Numbered from the stretch's first letter, positions 22,910-36,117 are shown. The stretch: 64,000 nucleotides of DNA from Pohlia nutans (GCA_022496805.1 CM040101.1:2606501-2670500), one strand, 5' to 3'. Made by a program: numbers and translations. Notes: a model not told the origin generated them from the sequence alone.

Positions 22910-24459
22910 TACATTAAGACAAGTTATTTTTTTTTGTTTTTTTTGTTACGTGAGATCTCTCCAACTGTCCCCAGTTGTGTGCTTGGTACCGTTGGAAAGC
23001 TCTCAACGAGGAGGGGTGCACGGAGTTTGTTTTGTTGCGTTTGGACCTACATTGTGAAAATTATGGATTTTTGAGTAATTTTCATCATAATAATTTGTAT
23101 TAAATTATGAAAAATAGAATAAGAGAGTTTTTGATGTCATTTTTGGCATTGTCGAAAAGCTCTCTATGAATAGGGGTGTACCAAAGTTGTTTCGCAATTT
23201 TTGGACCTACAATGTAAAAGTTATAGATTTTCAATTATATTATGGATATGTTATTCTAAAAAAAGAAAGCTAAAAGCAAAAATATAAGGAACATGGGGAA
23301 CATTTGGGAACACGGGGAGCACGGAAATACAAGGGAATATGGGGAGTATGGGAAGTATAGAGGATATGTGGAACATGGGAAACATCTAGGCCAATAGCAC
23401 AGGGCCACACTAGTCAATACATCAAGGATGGTAGTTTGTTTATTTCTTTTCTTTTTATGTAATGTTGAGATCTCTAGGATTGGATACTCGCCGGCCGCAT
23501 TCTTTGGACTGTTAGAAAGCTCTTTACATATGGTATTTTCGTCTCATTTGGACATATGGTGTGAGAGTTATGGTATGTTGATTGAATTCTGTCACGATAA
23601 ATTCGTTTAAACTATAAAAAATTGAAGAATGGAGTTTTTGATGTTTATCTTTGCATTGTCGGAAAACTCTCGGCAAGTAGGAATGCACCAAAGTCATTTT
23701 GTAGCTTTTGTATCTCTTGAGTTGTATCTACATTGTGAAAGTTATAGTTTTTTAATTGAATTAAATTATGGATAAATTATTCAAAATGCAAAATCAAAAG
23801 AAAAAGAAAAAATATAAAGAATACAGGGTGCACAAGAACGCACCAAATACGGGGAACACGAAGAGCGTGGAGGTAATGGGGAACATCTTATCCAATGACA
23901 TGTGGCCACACTAGTCTGAACATTAAAGAGAGTACTTAGTTTATTTTTATTTTTTATGTGTTTGTTTGTTTTCATGTAACATTGAGATCTCCTGGACTGG
24001 GCCCTTGCCAACTGTGTGCTTGGTCTTGTTGGAAAGCTCTTGATGAGTAGCGGTGCACCAAAGTGGTTTCGTCACATTTGGTCATATTGTGTGAGAGTTA
24101 AGGATTTGAGTGATCTTGTCATTATAAATTGAATTAAATTATGAAAAATGAAAGTTTTTGATGTCAATTTGGCATTGTCGAAAAGCTCTCAGCAAATAGG
24201 GGTGCACCAAAGTTGTTTCGTAGCTGTTGGACCTACAATGTGAAAGTTATGGATTTTTAATTGACTTTTGTCACTATAAATTGAATTAAATTATAGATAA
24301 ATATTCTAAAAAGCAACAAAAAATAGCATAGAGAACATAGTGAATGCACGGGAGCACATAGAAGGTGGAGAGCACGGAAACATGTAGAACACAAAAAATA
24401 TGGCGAGGATGGGGAGCACGAGGGGCATGTAGGCCAACTATGCAGGACCACACTAGTCT
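22910..24459. repeat. Three tandem ~0.5 kb modules (locus 3)
   Basis: Units lie at about 22910-23412, 23413-23914 and 23915-24459. Each carries a T-rich start, GAGATCTC, a CTTGGTAC/GTTGGAAAGCTCT phrase, GGTGCACC, TTATGGATTTTTGA, and CATAAATTGAATTAAATTAT. Each then has a run of GGAACA/GGGAACAC motifs and ends GCCACACTAGTC or CACACTAGTC. It is the best-preserved locus of the family in the window. Confidence 0.8.
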
Positions 24460-26215
24460 TCTTTCATGTATAGATAGATGTATAGATTTATTACTAGGAG
24501 TATGAGATAATGCACTCAAACTTCTAAAAACGTTATGCCTTAGAAGTACCATTTTCATTACTAATAAACATGGAAAAGTATCAACTTTTAAAGAAGTTAT
24601 GGTCATATGTACATAATTTATAAAAAATAAACATTATCTAATAAAGTGAACATAACTATTACAAATTTATTGAGGTATAAAATACCAAAAGAAATACCAT
24701 TTATTGAAAACAACGATCAAGTATAGATTGATGCATTCCATGGTGGACATACAAGCTTGATATATTGTTCTCTAAGCCTACCAACAAATTATACCAAACT
24801 ACTACATTGATTATTGCCATTAGTGTTAGTCACAATATTAGTGTGAGATTTTACACCAAATCCTCAGACTAATTTTATTGAAATATTAAAATATTAGTAC
24901 ACGCCAATGACGCCATAGTATACCAACATTACCACAATTATTGTGATCAAACTTTGTTCTAATGCCAAAATTATTGTGAGAATATTTTATTATTGTGACT
25001 CATAGTAATGGCAATAACTGAAGTAATATATGCAATACCATACTATACTATTTTTTGTTGGAATTAAATTACTCACATAGTATTTAAGTTACATGATGAA
25101 GTTACTCATATGGTAATTAAATTACTTATGAAGGAATTGATAGACCAAATGTCTATGACTCCAAGTTAGTTAGAACACAAAAGTAATAGTCTAGTTAGTA
25201 CACCAAAGTAATAGTCTAGTTAGTGTGCATATATTCTAAGTACGTAGACAGAGAGTACTAGAACTATAAGTGTGACTTGGTGGGTGAAAGAGATCACATT
25301 GTCTAATTGACAAAATCTCACTTCTATGGTTGAGTGGAGGGTCATTTAGTAAACATTATTTACCTTTTATACACATTATCTTTCTTAATTTAACAATTGC
25401 ACCCTTGTAACCTTGAATTTGCAATAAAAGTAAGCATACAAGGTACGTTTGCTAAATGGGAGCTGCATTTTCAAAAGATATAGCCGTTAAAAAGTAAAAA
25501 ATAGTGTTGCTTTCAACACCCGTATCTACCAAATACAACTCTAATTGGAGATATAATTGCAGATTCGGGCTCGCAACAGTCCAATAGGTTTATTACTATA
25601 TACCTCCCAGAAGATTTTGACAAAATGAAATCTTAGACACTCAATCACATAGACAAGGATGTATAACTTGATTGCATATTATCAATAAATAAAGAATCTA
25701 ACTATTATCAAGTTACACTTAACACTAGAGGGAGTATGGGAAGCTAACTGTTAACAACTTAACTATTAGCTTTGTAATTTTTTAGGGAGTACTTAAATGT
25801 TAACTCATAGCGGAGAAACAACTTATATCAAGATACCCTTTCTTGAAGTTTGACTATAGGCGTTTCATTAGAATGGTTCATTGCTTCCAAAATTAAAAAT
25901 TTCTCAACTTAATCAGCGTTGTGTGAAAAAAATAAAATACTGTACCCTTAGGTCATTTTCAACACTAGTGTGTCGAAACAATTTAATTTTAGAATTTTGA
26001 GTGTACAGAATGCCATTTCTTAATTTTCTTAATTTTGAAATGAAGTTTCAAATTTCACAAAGAACTAAAGACATTCAAAAAATGAATTAATTATTTTATT
26101 TTGCAATAACGGTTTACAAGTTTATCAAAATTTGAACATGCTTCAAAATTTTCTTAATTATTTACTAAACTCACTTTGTACATAGGGTATTTTGATTCAT
26201 TCTTAAATAGACAGT
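24460..26215. other. AT-rich intergenic DNA
   Basis: About 1.75 kb without a supported gene. The only structure noted is a short tandem phrase, AAAGTAATAGTCTAGTTAGT, twice near 25180-25222. Confidence 0.45.
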
Positions 26216-27968
26216 GTGAAAAGGGTACTGAATAGGAAGTGGACTCTGGAAAGGCCTTCCCGTGGGCAGGGGCTGTCCCATCAAGAATTCAAAACCCCTC
26301 GAAAGCCTTCCCTCATTCTCGTGCGGATGTTTCCTGGTACAATACACTCTGCGAGCAAGGCAGGAGGGATGGCGCCCTCGCTTATAGGGGACGACCTTGG
26401 ACGATTGATTCTATATTCCGGCGCCTCCATACTCCAGAAGTTTCAGTGTGTGCCGGAGATCTGTTTGCATTTTTAACACTATTCACCTATTGCTGAGTAC
26501 TGGATTGCAGTGGCAGAATATTCGACGTACGCCGCTGACTAGCTGCTGCGGTCGTGCACACAAGAGTGCGGAGACGGCTGATGGCTTTGCTGGAACGCTG
26601 GGAGCTCATAGCCGTGGAATCCTGAAAATGTCGTGCGTTAGGTCGTTGTATCCGAGAATGTAAGTGGAGCTGGAATGTTACTGTAGATAGTTTGCCTTTT
26701 TGTGGTTCGTGGATTTTCGTGAAAGATCTCATAATTCTAATTCCGGCGTTTTCTTGATTAATTCGCTTCCACGGTTTGTGATACTCTGTTCGAGGTCAGT
26801 TAGGTTTATTTGTAGTGGAAATGCGGGATGCGCACTTGCAATTTTACAGTTATGAAAATGATATTCAAATTGCTGAGGGGCGTGGGAAATGGTGCTGGAT
26901 AGGGGAAATTGGAGAGGGAAGTGGTAGGTGAAGAGGTGGTGACAAGCATGCGTTGTACGAGACGAATTGGAGAAACAAAAGAGAAGACGCGCCATGATTC
27001 CTCCAGAAGTGGCTTAAGACTGCGTAGATGAGGTCTCTGTTGTATGAGGTTGGTGGATTGTACTGCCTTGGTCAATTTTGAGTGAGTGATTTTTTAATTT
27101 ATTTACAGGTCGTGTCTATGCAAGAAATGGTTCTTAAGTTTCATCGCAGTCGCCTGGTGTTGCTTTGAGCTTGTCTCATCGAGGTAAAATTTTCCCGCTC
27201 TCGTTACGGATTTTTTTTTTTTTTTTTTCGGTTCTTTCCACCAGAATTTTCTTTCGCTACAAGAAAAGGTGCATCCGGTTCGTGTCGTGGCATTTACGTC
27301 TTGGTTTCTGTTCCGTTTAGAACTTGTGTTCGTTTGTGTGTTCAATGGAAGCGATCGGAGATCCAATTCGATTTTTGAACGATTTGGAATTAATTTTGTA
27401 CCTAATTACTCTGCTCGGTAGTTTGAGGTGGAATTCATTCGAAGTCTATGCAGCGGTCCGAACAAAGGGACGGTGATGCAGAGATGATGAATTTTTTGCG
27501 TGCCTTAGATTGTAGGAAGTGGACGCTTGTGTTAGTCATCGATCCAGTACTAGTGGCAGTTCACGTGTGTTTTGTGGAGAATGCTTTGCGGACGAGTGTT
27601 GTCTGAATCGATTGCTGGTTGGATTCGTTCGAGTTGAAGTTCTTTCGATCTTCATTTTCACTGCACGCAGCAGTCCGTATGCGAATTAACTCTTATGTAG
27701 CGGCCTTATGAGCTCTCTCGTTGCGCATTGTAGCTTCTAAGCAGCTCTTTAGATTTTTCTCGGGGTTCTGTTACGGCATGATGCGCCACTCTTCATCTGC
27801 TGTAGTTTCTTGCCAAGAAACAGTTTACTGAGAGGCTTGAGCTAATCTGGAGTCTCTTTAAGCACCGATTGCTTGTCGGCGGTTTTCTTATTTTCTTTAG
27901 TGGATTGTTTTTTTTTTTTTTTTTTTTTCTTTAGTTGCGCATTTCTGACTACAACTTCCGTTTTGCAG
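26216..27968 (+). promoter_or_regulatory. Presumed promoter and intron-containing leader of the B3 gene
   Basis: GC content rises and repeats stop at about 26.2 kb. The B3 start codon at 27969 immediately follows an acceptor-like TTTTGCAG after a long T tract (27908-27929), which suggests an intron in the 5' untranslated region. The overlapping short frames at 26216-27366 on both strands have no recognised domains and are probably leader sequence. The transcription start was not located. Confidence 0.4.
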
Positions 27969-30438
27969 ATGGACGAGAGCTTTGGTGCTCCGGGTGGATT
28001 CAAATGTTGCTCAATGTGCACGCGTCATTGCTTTGAGCACCATGGAGATTTGGGTCGACAGGAGACTGAAAAGTTATTTTCAGCTCCCTCTTTCTCCAGT
28101 CTGATAAAAGCGTCACATGTAATGGGGAACAAGTTTCTGGTATGCAGGATACTGGCCGAAATCAAGTATTGTTTTATTTTCTCTTTCTATGTTCGAAGAT
28201 GATTGACTCTCTTTGCTACGAGACTCTTTAAATTTCATGCTGGTGTGAAGGTATGTTTTAAACATGCGTGGCCGTATCTGTGCAGAGAATTCCTGTGTTG
28301 TTCATGGAGGAGCAGAATTATAATGTTGGAGATAGGCTGCGATTAAGAGGGCCACTTGGATTTGAATGTGAATGCGCAGTACAACGGCATAGCAAAGGTT
28401 TTGTGTTGCACTCAGGCTTTAATCAGTTTCTGGCACACCATACAATAGAGGCCGGAGATTTGCTCGTTTTCAACCTTATTGCTAAGAATTATTTTTTAAT
28501 CAAAGTGTACGACAAATCTGGAGTTGAGAAAGTTTTTCGAACGGGGAATTCTTCAACGGATGCTGAACCGGTTCAACTGTCAAAGACTTCGCATAGACTA
28601 GATCCGAAAGGTGGGTCTAGTTCAAAGGAATCTCGACATGAGGAGGACGTAGAGGATAGTGATGAGGAAGGTGTAGCTGAAGGAAGTGATGAGGAAGCTA
28701 TTGATCGTATGCACAATTTGCGACGGAAGGGCAAAGAGCTGGAAGTAAGTTCTAGGGCAGAAACTAAAGGATGTTCATGTTCAAATATGCTAGAGCCTTC
28801 TTTTGATTATGCAGCAAACATGGCATTTCTGACAGAGGTGATTGTCGCTTTGGTGTTTGTCAGACAAGGTTTCTGTAGAAGGATGTTGATTTCATTGCAT
28901 GAAGTGGTATATATCATATACGCGTATTAATAACAACTTAAATATTCGTTACTTGCTTGACGTTAATGTTGTGCACGCGCTGCATGATGACTGTATAGAT
29001 GTATCTCTTTTGAGCAAAGACTTAGCCGGTGGTGATGTTGGTGATTTGCAGGAACCTGAGGCTACGAGAAATCAATCCTCTGGTCAGAAAAGGAAACTGT
29101 CAGGTAATGGAGGCCAGAGTGATGATTGGTGTACAGAGAGTGATCCTTGATGTGAAGACAAGTTTTGTCTGTTCCAAGTACATGTGCGTGAGCGGTTCAA
29201 ATCATTGTTTATATTTAGATTGTTAACGTCATAGAATGTTTGGTCAGCTCGTAATGATGCATTTTTCCCCTCATTCATTCTTGTTTGTTGGGATCTGTGC
29301 ACAGTGATGCCAGACGCAATCCGTAGGGGAGAGAACGAATATGGACGTGAGCAAGTAATAACGTCATTCATAGCTGGGGTCGGTGAAAAAAATGAGGCAA
29401 CAAAGCGTCAAATCAATGCCGCAAATGCCTTCAGAGACAAGCTCAAAAATCCCTCTCAGTTAGTCTCTATAAAGTATTCGCATGTGGCTCATAGCTACAC
29501 AGTTGTAAGTACACTTACCTGCTATTATAGTGAGACAATTCTTCTCTGATTTTGTATTTTTCGTTGAGTCTGGATTCTTAAGACAGCACAATGTTTAAGC
29601 ATGGTAGTAGGATGGTAGCTGACCCCATGTCAACAGCTCTACTTGAATCTTAAACCTATAGAAACATTAGGGGTCAGACAGGATGCTGGATCTGGTTTTC
29701 TGTGAGTTTTAAGTGTTTTTTTTTTTTTTTTTCACCTCCTCTTCAACATTTTGAGCATCTTGAGTTTTAGCATTTTTTTCACCTCCCCTTCATCTTTTTC
29801 GTGTGCAATCTGACAATCGAGTCTTTTAGGGTGTCAGTTTCAACCTTGGTTATTTGACAATTGAGTCTTCTACAGTGTCAGTTTCAGCCTTGATTATTTG
29901 ACAATTGAGTCTTTTACGGTGTCAGTTTCAACCTTGATTTTTCCTCCGGCAAATTAAAATTTGAAAACCAAATTTCCACTCTTGTTTCTCTCAGTCTTGC
30001 ACTCGTTAGCGCTCCAATTACTTACGAATACTTGAACATTCTTGAAACGGCTGTTTTTGTTGTGTTTTGCAGTACCTCAGCAAACTTCCGTTGCCAGCTA
30101 AATCTGAAGTCTTGACGCTGGTGGACGAAGCTGGGGCACCGTATACCGTGAATTGGATGGTTCACTCTGACAGATCGAGACTGGGTAGTGGTTGGGAGCA
30201 GTTTGTTTTCGACCACAAGATTGCCATAGATGACGTCTGCATTTTTGAGGCTAATGACCTTCATCTTATTTCAGTGTATATTTTCCGCTTGACCGACTAC
30301 TTCAACCCGACCAGTGAGAATCAACAGGAGGAGCAGGAGCATAGAGATGATTTGCAACCGCTTGAGCAATCGGTAAGTGAAGAACTCAACTCCCGTGGAG
30401 GACAAGCCGAGGATACAGCATCTGCTGGATTACGCTGA
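27969..30438 (+). CDS. B3 DNA-binding protein with two B3 domains, five exons
   Basis: This is a plant-specific B3-type transcription factor, expected to act in the nucleus by binding DNA. Proposed exons are 27969-28139, 28286-28744, 29052-29103, 29305-29504 and 30073-30438. All boundaries are GT-AG and phases agree, giving about 415 codons. The first B3 domain is split by intron 1: exon 1 ends SHVMGNKFL and exon 2 opens RIPVLFMEE, followed by VGDRLRLRGPLG, GFNQFLAHHTIEAGDLLVFN and NYFLIKVYD. An acidic linker follows (EEDVEDSDEEGVAEGSDEE). The second B3 domain spans exons 4-5 and contains YLSKLPLP, GSGWEQFVFDHKIAIDDVCI and ISVYIFRLTDY. Two spaced B3 domains with an acidic linker resemble REM-type members, but the subfamily is inferred. 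The start is the ATG right after an acceptor. A GTAAGT at 30375 could be an alternative donor near the 3' end. Confidence 0.85.
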
Positions 30439-30665
30439 ACTCTATTTTCAAATACTCCAAACGTATTTTAGCTGTATTTCATAGTTTTATTATCAAGTGA
30501 TCAATTCATTTGTTGAGATTGTATTTTTGCGCGAAACTGTTCCTTGTGCATGGATTCTAAATACATTATAGTGTGGTTTCTAAACATGCTTCGTTCTTGC
30601 TGAATCTTCGTTATTCCAGCTGCTATAGTAGATTTGGAAGCGATTTTGGCCATATGGGCACAGGT
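30439..30665. other. 3' flank of the B3 gene
   Basis: AT-rich sequence directly after the TGA, probably the 3' untranslated region and polyadenylation region. No other feature was seen before the MITE that starts at 30666. Confidence 0.4.
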
Positions 30666-31090
30666 TTAACTTAAATAAGGTCACCTGGGCCTCAAGGGGT
30701 TATGATCATTTGAAAGTTAATAACTGCCATCACAGTCGACCACCTCATTCCTGTGTCGTCAATCAATCCTGGTGGATTACTGAAACAAGCACCAAAAAAT
30801 CACCATGTTAAGAGTATCTCATTTCAAATCCATTCGAACAAATTTTATAAAAAATGCTAATATATTTTTTGTAATCAAATTTAAAAGGAAGTCATAATTT
30901 TAAGTTTCAAATTTTATAATAAAATATTGGTGATAGCATTGGTAAATCTAATCGTACAAATGGAATCTAAAATTAAAAATCTACAACTTTCATTTGTATA
31001 TCAATTCCAAAAAATTCCTCTAAATAGTACTTTATAATAGTTTTCTTAAATCGTCAATTACAAGGACACCTTGTGACCTTTAGGAGTTAA
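30666..31090. mobile_element. Degraded TTAA-type MITE, M1-like
   Basis: It starts TTAACTTAAATAAGGTCACC and ends GGTGTCC-complement .. TTTAGGAGTTAA. The interior matches the M1 family in phrases such as TATTGGTGATAGCATTGGTAA and TATAATAAAATATTGG. The ends are more mutated than in other copies. Confidence 0.6.
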
Positions 31091-31746
31091 GTACTTCAAT
31101 GAATGAGGATGAAACCACAAAGTCGTAGTTAAGCAATTAAAATAATTAAAGAAGCAATTTAACATGAACAATCAACTACAATAGTTTCCTTGAGTGTAAA
31201 TGGGTAGAATTGTGTGTAAATGGAGGAAGTTAAGGTAACTTCTCAATCAACCATAGGTTGATTATAGTTCATTTTTGAAATGCTCATGCCCCCACCTAGG
31301 GGTGGTTTATGTTTTTAGGGTAGATTACTTTGAAAATTCATAGAAACTACAAATTTTATAAATAATAAAATGATTTCACTTGGATTTGATTTCTCCAAGA
31401 TTTACCTTTCTTTTAAAAATTTGTGACGCTTAGTGTGTTTTCCAAAATGTTCAGATTGATTAAATGGATGGTAATAGGTACTTCCACTTTCAAATTTGAA
31501 TGTATGTTCATTCTAAGGCTTCTATTCTACCATAGTACACGTTTGGATTCAACTGTAGAATGTTGAGTATTTAATTAATTTTCGAATTTAGATTCAGCAC
31601 TCGTACTTTCTGAAAATTTAGATGCAAAAGATTGAGCTCTTTCTTTCAATTCCCAAGTACAAGTGCTGAATCTACTTTAATTAAGTACTTGGCACCCTAT
31701 TTTCAAATTTAGATTCAACACTTGAGTTTCTATGTTCAAGGGTTGC
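31091..31746. other. AT-rich intergenic DNA
   Basis: No gene is supported. A loose repeat of the phrase AATTTAGATTCA.CACT occurs near 31587, 31706 and neighbouring positions. Nothing else was seen. Confidence 0.4.
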
Positions 31747-31985
31747 TTAACCCCTAAAGGATCAAAGATTCATGGTTTTAAAACGACAAATTCAATCAAT
31801 TATATTGTAAAATATATAATTCAGATGGGACCAAATTTTATATCACCAAAATTGGTAAAGAACATTGCATACGTTGGTCAAAAAACAAATATATTTTATC
31901 AAAATAAACCTCATATAGAATCTACTTAAAATTGCTAAGAACAACACGAGGTCCAATTCAGGTTTCTTGGTCCTTTAGGGGTTAA
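31747..31985. mobile_element. TTAA-type MITE, family M7, 239 bp
   Basis: TTAACCCCTAAAGGATCAAAG on the left end (first 20 bp clear) and TTGGTCCTTTAGGGGTTAA on the right. The same body phrase (GATTCATGGTTT, ATATCA, AGAACATTGCAT) occurs at 63448-63682 inside the isochorismate synthase gene. The short plus frame across it is not a gene. Confidence 0.8.
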
Positions 31986-33040
31986 CTGATAATCCATGTG
32001 TATTGTAACCAACAATATCTCCAACTGGTGTTCATTGAGAGCTTCTAATTCTATACTAGTACTGGATTTGCTTGACAAGCTTAACCCCTAATTGCCTGAG
32101 CGACCAAATATGGTCGCCCGAAAATTTCAGCTCAAATCAGTGATTGGATTAAATTATAGCTGAACTTTGTTTTTTTTTGTTTTTTTTTGGAAAAAAAATG
32201 GATGCTTTAATTCCATTGCACAACAACAGATTACAAACATGTTGAATTTTGTTTTGAATTCAAACATTTGTCTGAAGCTCAAATATTAAATCCGAACAAA
32301 ACGGTGGGCCAAGTGGGACCATTTCTCAACTCAATTGCTTAGATGGATGGACGGATAGAGTGTAAACAATCTGCTATCACCATCAAAGTTTTAATGGTGA
32401 ACATGATTTGCATGCTTCTTCAACATGGAGGAATGGATTTTTCATCCATTTCTAGTATCTAAATTTTTATATAGGTAGTTGTTTGTACAAGAACATTAGT
32501 AATTGAAATCACACACCTAATCATACATAAATGAACTAGCATACAAAACCTATATTACTTCTATTTCCGTATCAACCACATAGCTTTAAGAGGAGCGTGG
32601 AGATCAGTAAAAGTTTTGTACGAATTTTAGCCAAGTGGCTACAAAAAATTTAATTGATGTTAATTTTCCCTCATTTATGAGAGAATCAGCCACTACTTTG
32701 TAGCCAAAAGGTTTCTTCCAATATGACCAATTTTTTACTATATATATAATAATTTGCTACAACTGTATTACAAAATCTAGAGTATTTCATCACAATTGGC
32801 TATCGAATCTTGACATCTATGGCAATTTTATTAAAGAGACTAAAATTTCTCACCTTAGTTGGTGGAGATGCATTGATATAGTGGTTTCTTTGGAGGTTAT
32901 AAGGATTTTTGAATCTTGTTTAGGATTTGTGTTTTTATTTATTTGAAGCTTTTCACTTTCCTTTAATAATTAGGGTTTTTTTGGAGAGGGCCTTAGAAAT
33001 ATTGAATCTTGTTTAGTGTTTATATATTTTTGGGGGATTT
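31986..33040. other. AT-rich repeat DNA
   Basis: A MITE start TTAACCCCTAATTGCCTGAG lies at 32091, followed by a small palindrome GCGACCAAATATGGTCGC. Its other end was not found. The rest has no supported frame. Confidence 0.4.
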
Positions 33041-33790
33041 GAGTTTTTGTTTAATCGTTTGACGCACCAACATCCATATTTTGGATGCTGGATGATTTCC
33101 AATGCATTCCTTCACCACATCCAATGATGTTTTTCATCCATTCAAAATTCTCTTGATTCTTGTGCTAGTTGACTAGCATTGTACGGTATGGATCTTCAAA
33201 ATAAGATATTGTGATTTTTTTTTAAATAAGAAAACTAGTTTATGTCACCTGTCAAGTTTCATTCTTAGTTCAAAAAGTGAGACCTTAAAACTAATTTTCC
33301 AAAACGAATAGAATAAAATAGTGAAAATTATACCATCTCATAGCATAACATAATAGAGCAATTCATAAAGCCCCCTTTTCCATAATTGGCAAGTTGCCTA
33401 CATCCAAGGTCACTATCTTCATGAGCATAGTTGTTGAAGAAGGTGAAGACTAGATCTCATTAAAGGATGCTCATTTGATCCAATTCCAAAAGGGAACTTC
33501 CTGAAATGCTCTATTATGTCACAAGTGCATATCTTCCACATCCATTGCAATCATTTTTATTTAAAAATTGTTAATTTGAAATATTCAATGAATTTCAAAA
33601 AAAAACTTTGAAAATTTAATTTTAAAGTATTAATAAAAAATATGAGAAATCCAACCGTACACATGTGATCTACACATTGACATTTACAGCTTCTCTTTGT
33701 ATACCAACTCCATTTTTGCAACTTTTCTTTGTATCCCAACCTCCATTTTTGTGATTCATCAAACATTATATAACACATCTTTTAAATTCA
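33041..33790. mobile_element. MITE relative of 9249-10804 with a nested small TIR element
   Basis: Phrases such as TTGACGCACCAACATCCATA, GTTGACTAGCATTGTACGG, TTCATTCTTAGTTCAAAAAG and ATCTACACATTGACATTTAC match the MITEs at 9249-10804 and 2950-3525. The ends are worn. A 168-bp insertion (33350-33517) interrupts it. Confidence 0.55.
33350..33517. mobile_element. 168-bp nested TIR MITE
   Basis: ATAATAGAGCAATTCAT on the left faces TGAAATGCTCTATTAT on the right, with complementarity extending about 30 bp. It sits where the related copies at 3250 and 9531 run through without it. The target duplication was not resolved. Confidence 0.6.
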
Positions 33791-33829
33791 TTCTTGTACT
33801 ATGCTTTTTGATACACAATCCTCTACCAA

Positions 33830-34720
33830 GAGAGAATCAGGTGACAATCGAGTACTTCACTACAGATCCTTGGCTACAATTCTGTAGCAAAACAGGAGCG
33901 GCAATTCATACACAGTATTCCAGTAATTTTACAGGACCCCGTAATACAACCAACAGAAAGGGAATTCGTTTTAAGAATGCATATACCAGCATCATAATGC
34001 CGATCCAAGACCTGCAAGACGACTCAAATTTTAGGGATAGCAGCCACCGGTGCGAATGCTCTTACCACGAGAGGGATAAAGGAGATTGATCATCAGAGAA
34101 CTTTCACTCTCATCCACAGCGTATGCCGTGTAAGAAGGTGTCCTAAGATTGATTTTACGTTTGCATATCATCACGCGATCAATCATCTCCCTCACCATAA
34201 CATGACAAGAAAAGAAGCTATCTGTCACAATAACTGAACGGGGATTCAGAAAGAACGCAGCATGTTTGTACATCATGGAGATCAGTCCAAGTGTTGGAAT
34301 AATGTTGTCCTCATCATAATCCGTTGCACATACGCTTCTAACAAAACACCACACGTAACCCTAAACACCGCAAAAGCTACAGAAAACGGCCCTGTTGCAG
34401 AACAGCAAAAAGGACCGCCGCTAAACTTACACGGCATGTAATGCATGAAGGAGCGGATGCACATACGAAACCATAGACGGGAAAAATGGTGAAGGTGAGC
34501 TCAAGCAGATCTGGTTAGAGTGGTGAACTATGAACTCTATAAGGTTGGTTTTGCCGGCCCGTGACCGCTGGATCTAGGGTTAGCGAATCCAACGGACAGA
34601 TATCCTTCTATCTTGCGAACAATCGGTCTCAGCGACCGGTTATAGGGTTCAGTCAGCATTGCTTTTTTCTTTGGGCAGGGATTTTACCGTACCCGGCCGT
34701 CAGGGTCAGGAAAAAAAAAT
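33830..34720 (-). pseudogene. Non-repetitive island, possible gene fragment
   Basis: Base composition differs from the repeats on both sides. A minus frame at 34354-34031 reads as plausible protein (IIPTLGLISMMYKHAAFF, then SVIVTDSFFSCHVMVREMID) but matches no family I know. An overlapping minus frame (34464-34282) is in another phase. It could be a captured gene fragment or a decayed exon. Confidence 0.25.
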
Positions 34721-35156
34721 TATAATAGAGAAGGCCAATTTTTGAGGAAATTGTATTTCAGAAAAAAAATCTGTTTCATATGGGAAAAAGGGTATCTTAG
34801 GGAATATTCATATCATTTCAACAATTTTTTAACAAATATTAGACCTTGATGGTTGGGTCTGGTATTTGCAACATGAGGGGTGGGTGTCTCTATAATTGCT
34901 CATGCACTAGTGATTGTGCACCTATGTTCTCATAACCCTGTACCAAAATCAACATGGAATAGCAAGAGGAGGAATGAAATTACACATCCTTTTTGAATTG
35001 TGTGTAAAAGGAAGCATTTTTAAATTCCCAACATGAACTTGTAAAAATTAACACTTTTAATTCATAGAAGTAGAAATTAACATGATTTTTGAAATTGTGA
35101 TGAATGTTTCTTTTACAAAATTTGATTTTTATCTAATTTTTAACAATTCCTTGAAA

Positions 35157-35187
<31 letters not shown>

Positions 35188-35227
35188 TTATATATTTATA
35201 TATATTATTAATGTTGTTTTTAAGAAC
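34721..35227. other. AT-rich DNA with a TA microsatellite
   Basis: A run of TA and TTTATA repeats spans about 35155-35210. No gene was seen. Confidence 0.6.
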
Positions 35228-35780
35228 TTAACCCCTAAATGATTGATCCACCATTTTGTGGTCGCAACCCAAACAACAGTGACTGCCCATGGTTAGAAAA
35301 TAACATTTTTTGAGTTTTGATGTTTTGTCAAAATTGGGGGTAGAGATCATGTTCTAGTGTTGCATGATGCATTGCATTTGCAATATTGAGGTTCAATAAG
35401 GAGTTTTTCAAAGACAAACACCTCAACATTGTCCTAGTGTTATAAAACTTTCTATTTTGGGAAAGTAATGATGTTCTCTCCTTTAAATTTTTTTTCTTTT
35501 TTAAATTTTAGAATAGAATGTCTAGTTTTAACCAATCATACCAAATTTCAAATTCTAAAAATAAAAATTGTAATTTTGGTGAATATTAAATGGTAAATGC
35601 TTCTAAATTCATAAAATGAGTGTTTAAAACATTTTTTGAAAATTTGACGGTACGGATAATTACTAAACATCATGCTTTTCATTTTCTTTTGGACCAAACT
35701 TCATCAAAGTTGAAGAAGTAACATTTTATAACACAATTATCTAAATTTTGTCCTTACCCCCTTTGTCATTTAGGGGTTAA
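35228..35780. mobile_element. TTAA-type MITE, family M6, 553 bp
   Basis: It is perfectly flanked: TTAACCCCTAAATG on the left and CATTTAGGGGTTAA on the right. It is closely similar throughout to 18633-19180. Its right end lies 10 bp from the left terminal repeat of the 15.8 kb element. Confidence 0.9.
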
Positions 35781-35790
35781 ACAAACAATC

Positions 35791-35824
35791 ATTAGTGCAA
35801 ATGTGGGGTCTCCAAAAGGCCCTG
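35791..35824 (+). repeat. Left terminal inverted repeat of the 15.8 kb element
   Basis: 34 bp, starting ATTAGTGCAAATGTGGGG. It pairs with 51575-51608 at 31 of 34 positions; the differences are at positions 6, 8 and 27 of the repeat. Confidence 0.85.
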
Positions 35825-36117
35825 TAAGGCAGCCCGGGTTAGGTGACTGGTCTGCCCAAATGCCCCTCCGATGGTGGAACTATGAGTCCTCGTCGCTGCC
35901 CACAGAGTTAAGAGCTTGAACTGACAATGTCGGATGGGAGTTGCGTGGAGAGCCGATTTCCTTGTTGGCTCCGACGTGTCGATGGTGTTTGGCAAACGAC
36001 CCTCTCTTTGTATTTACTGCTTTGCGCCAGCACTGAATGATCTTGGCAGAGAGTGTTGCTGAGTGGAAGATTAGAATCTTGTGATCAACTAAGAATGGAT
36101 CTCGGGAAGGAAGTTTG

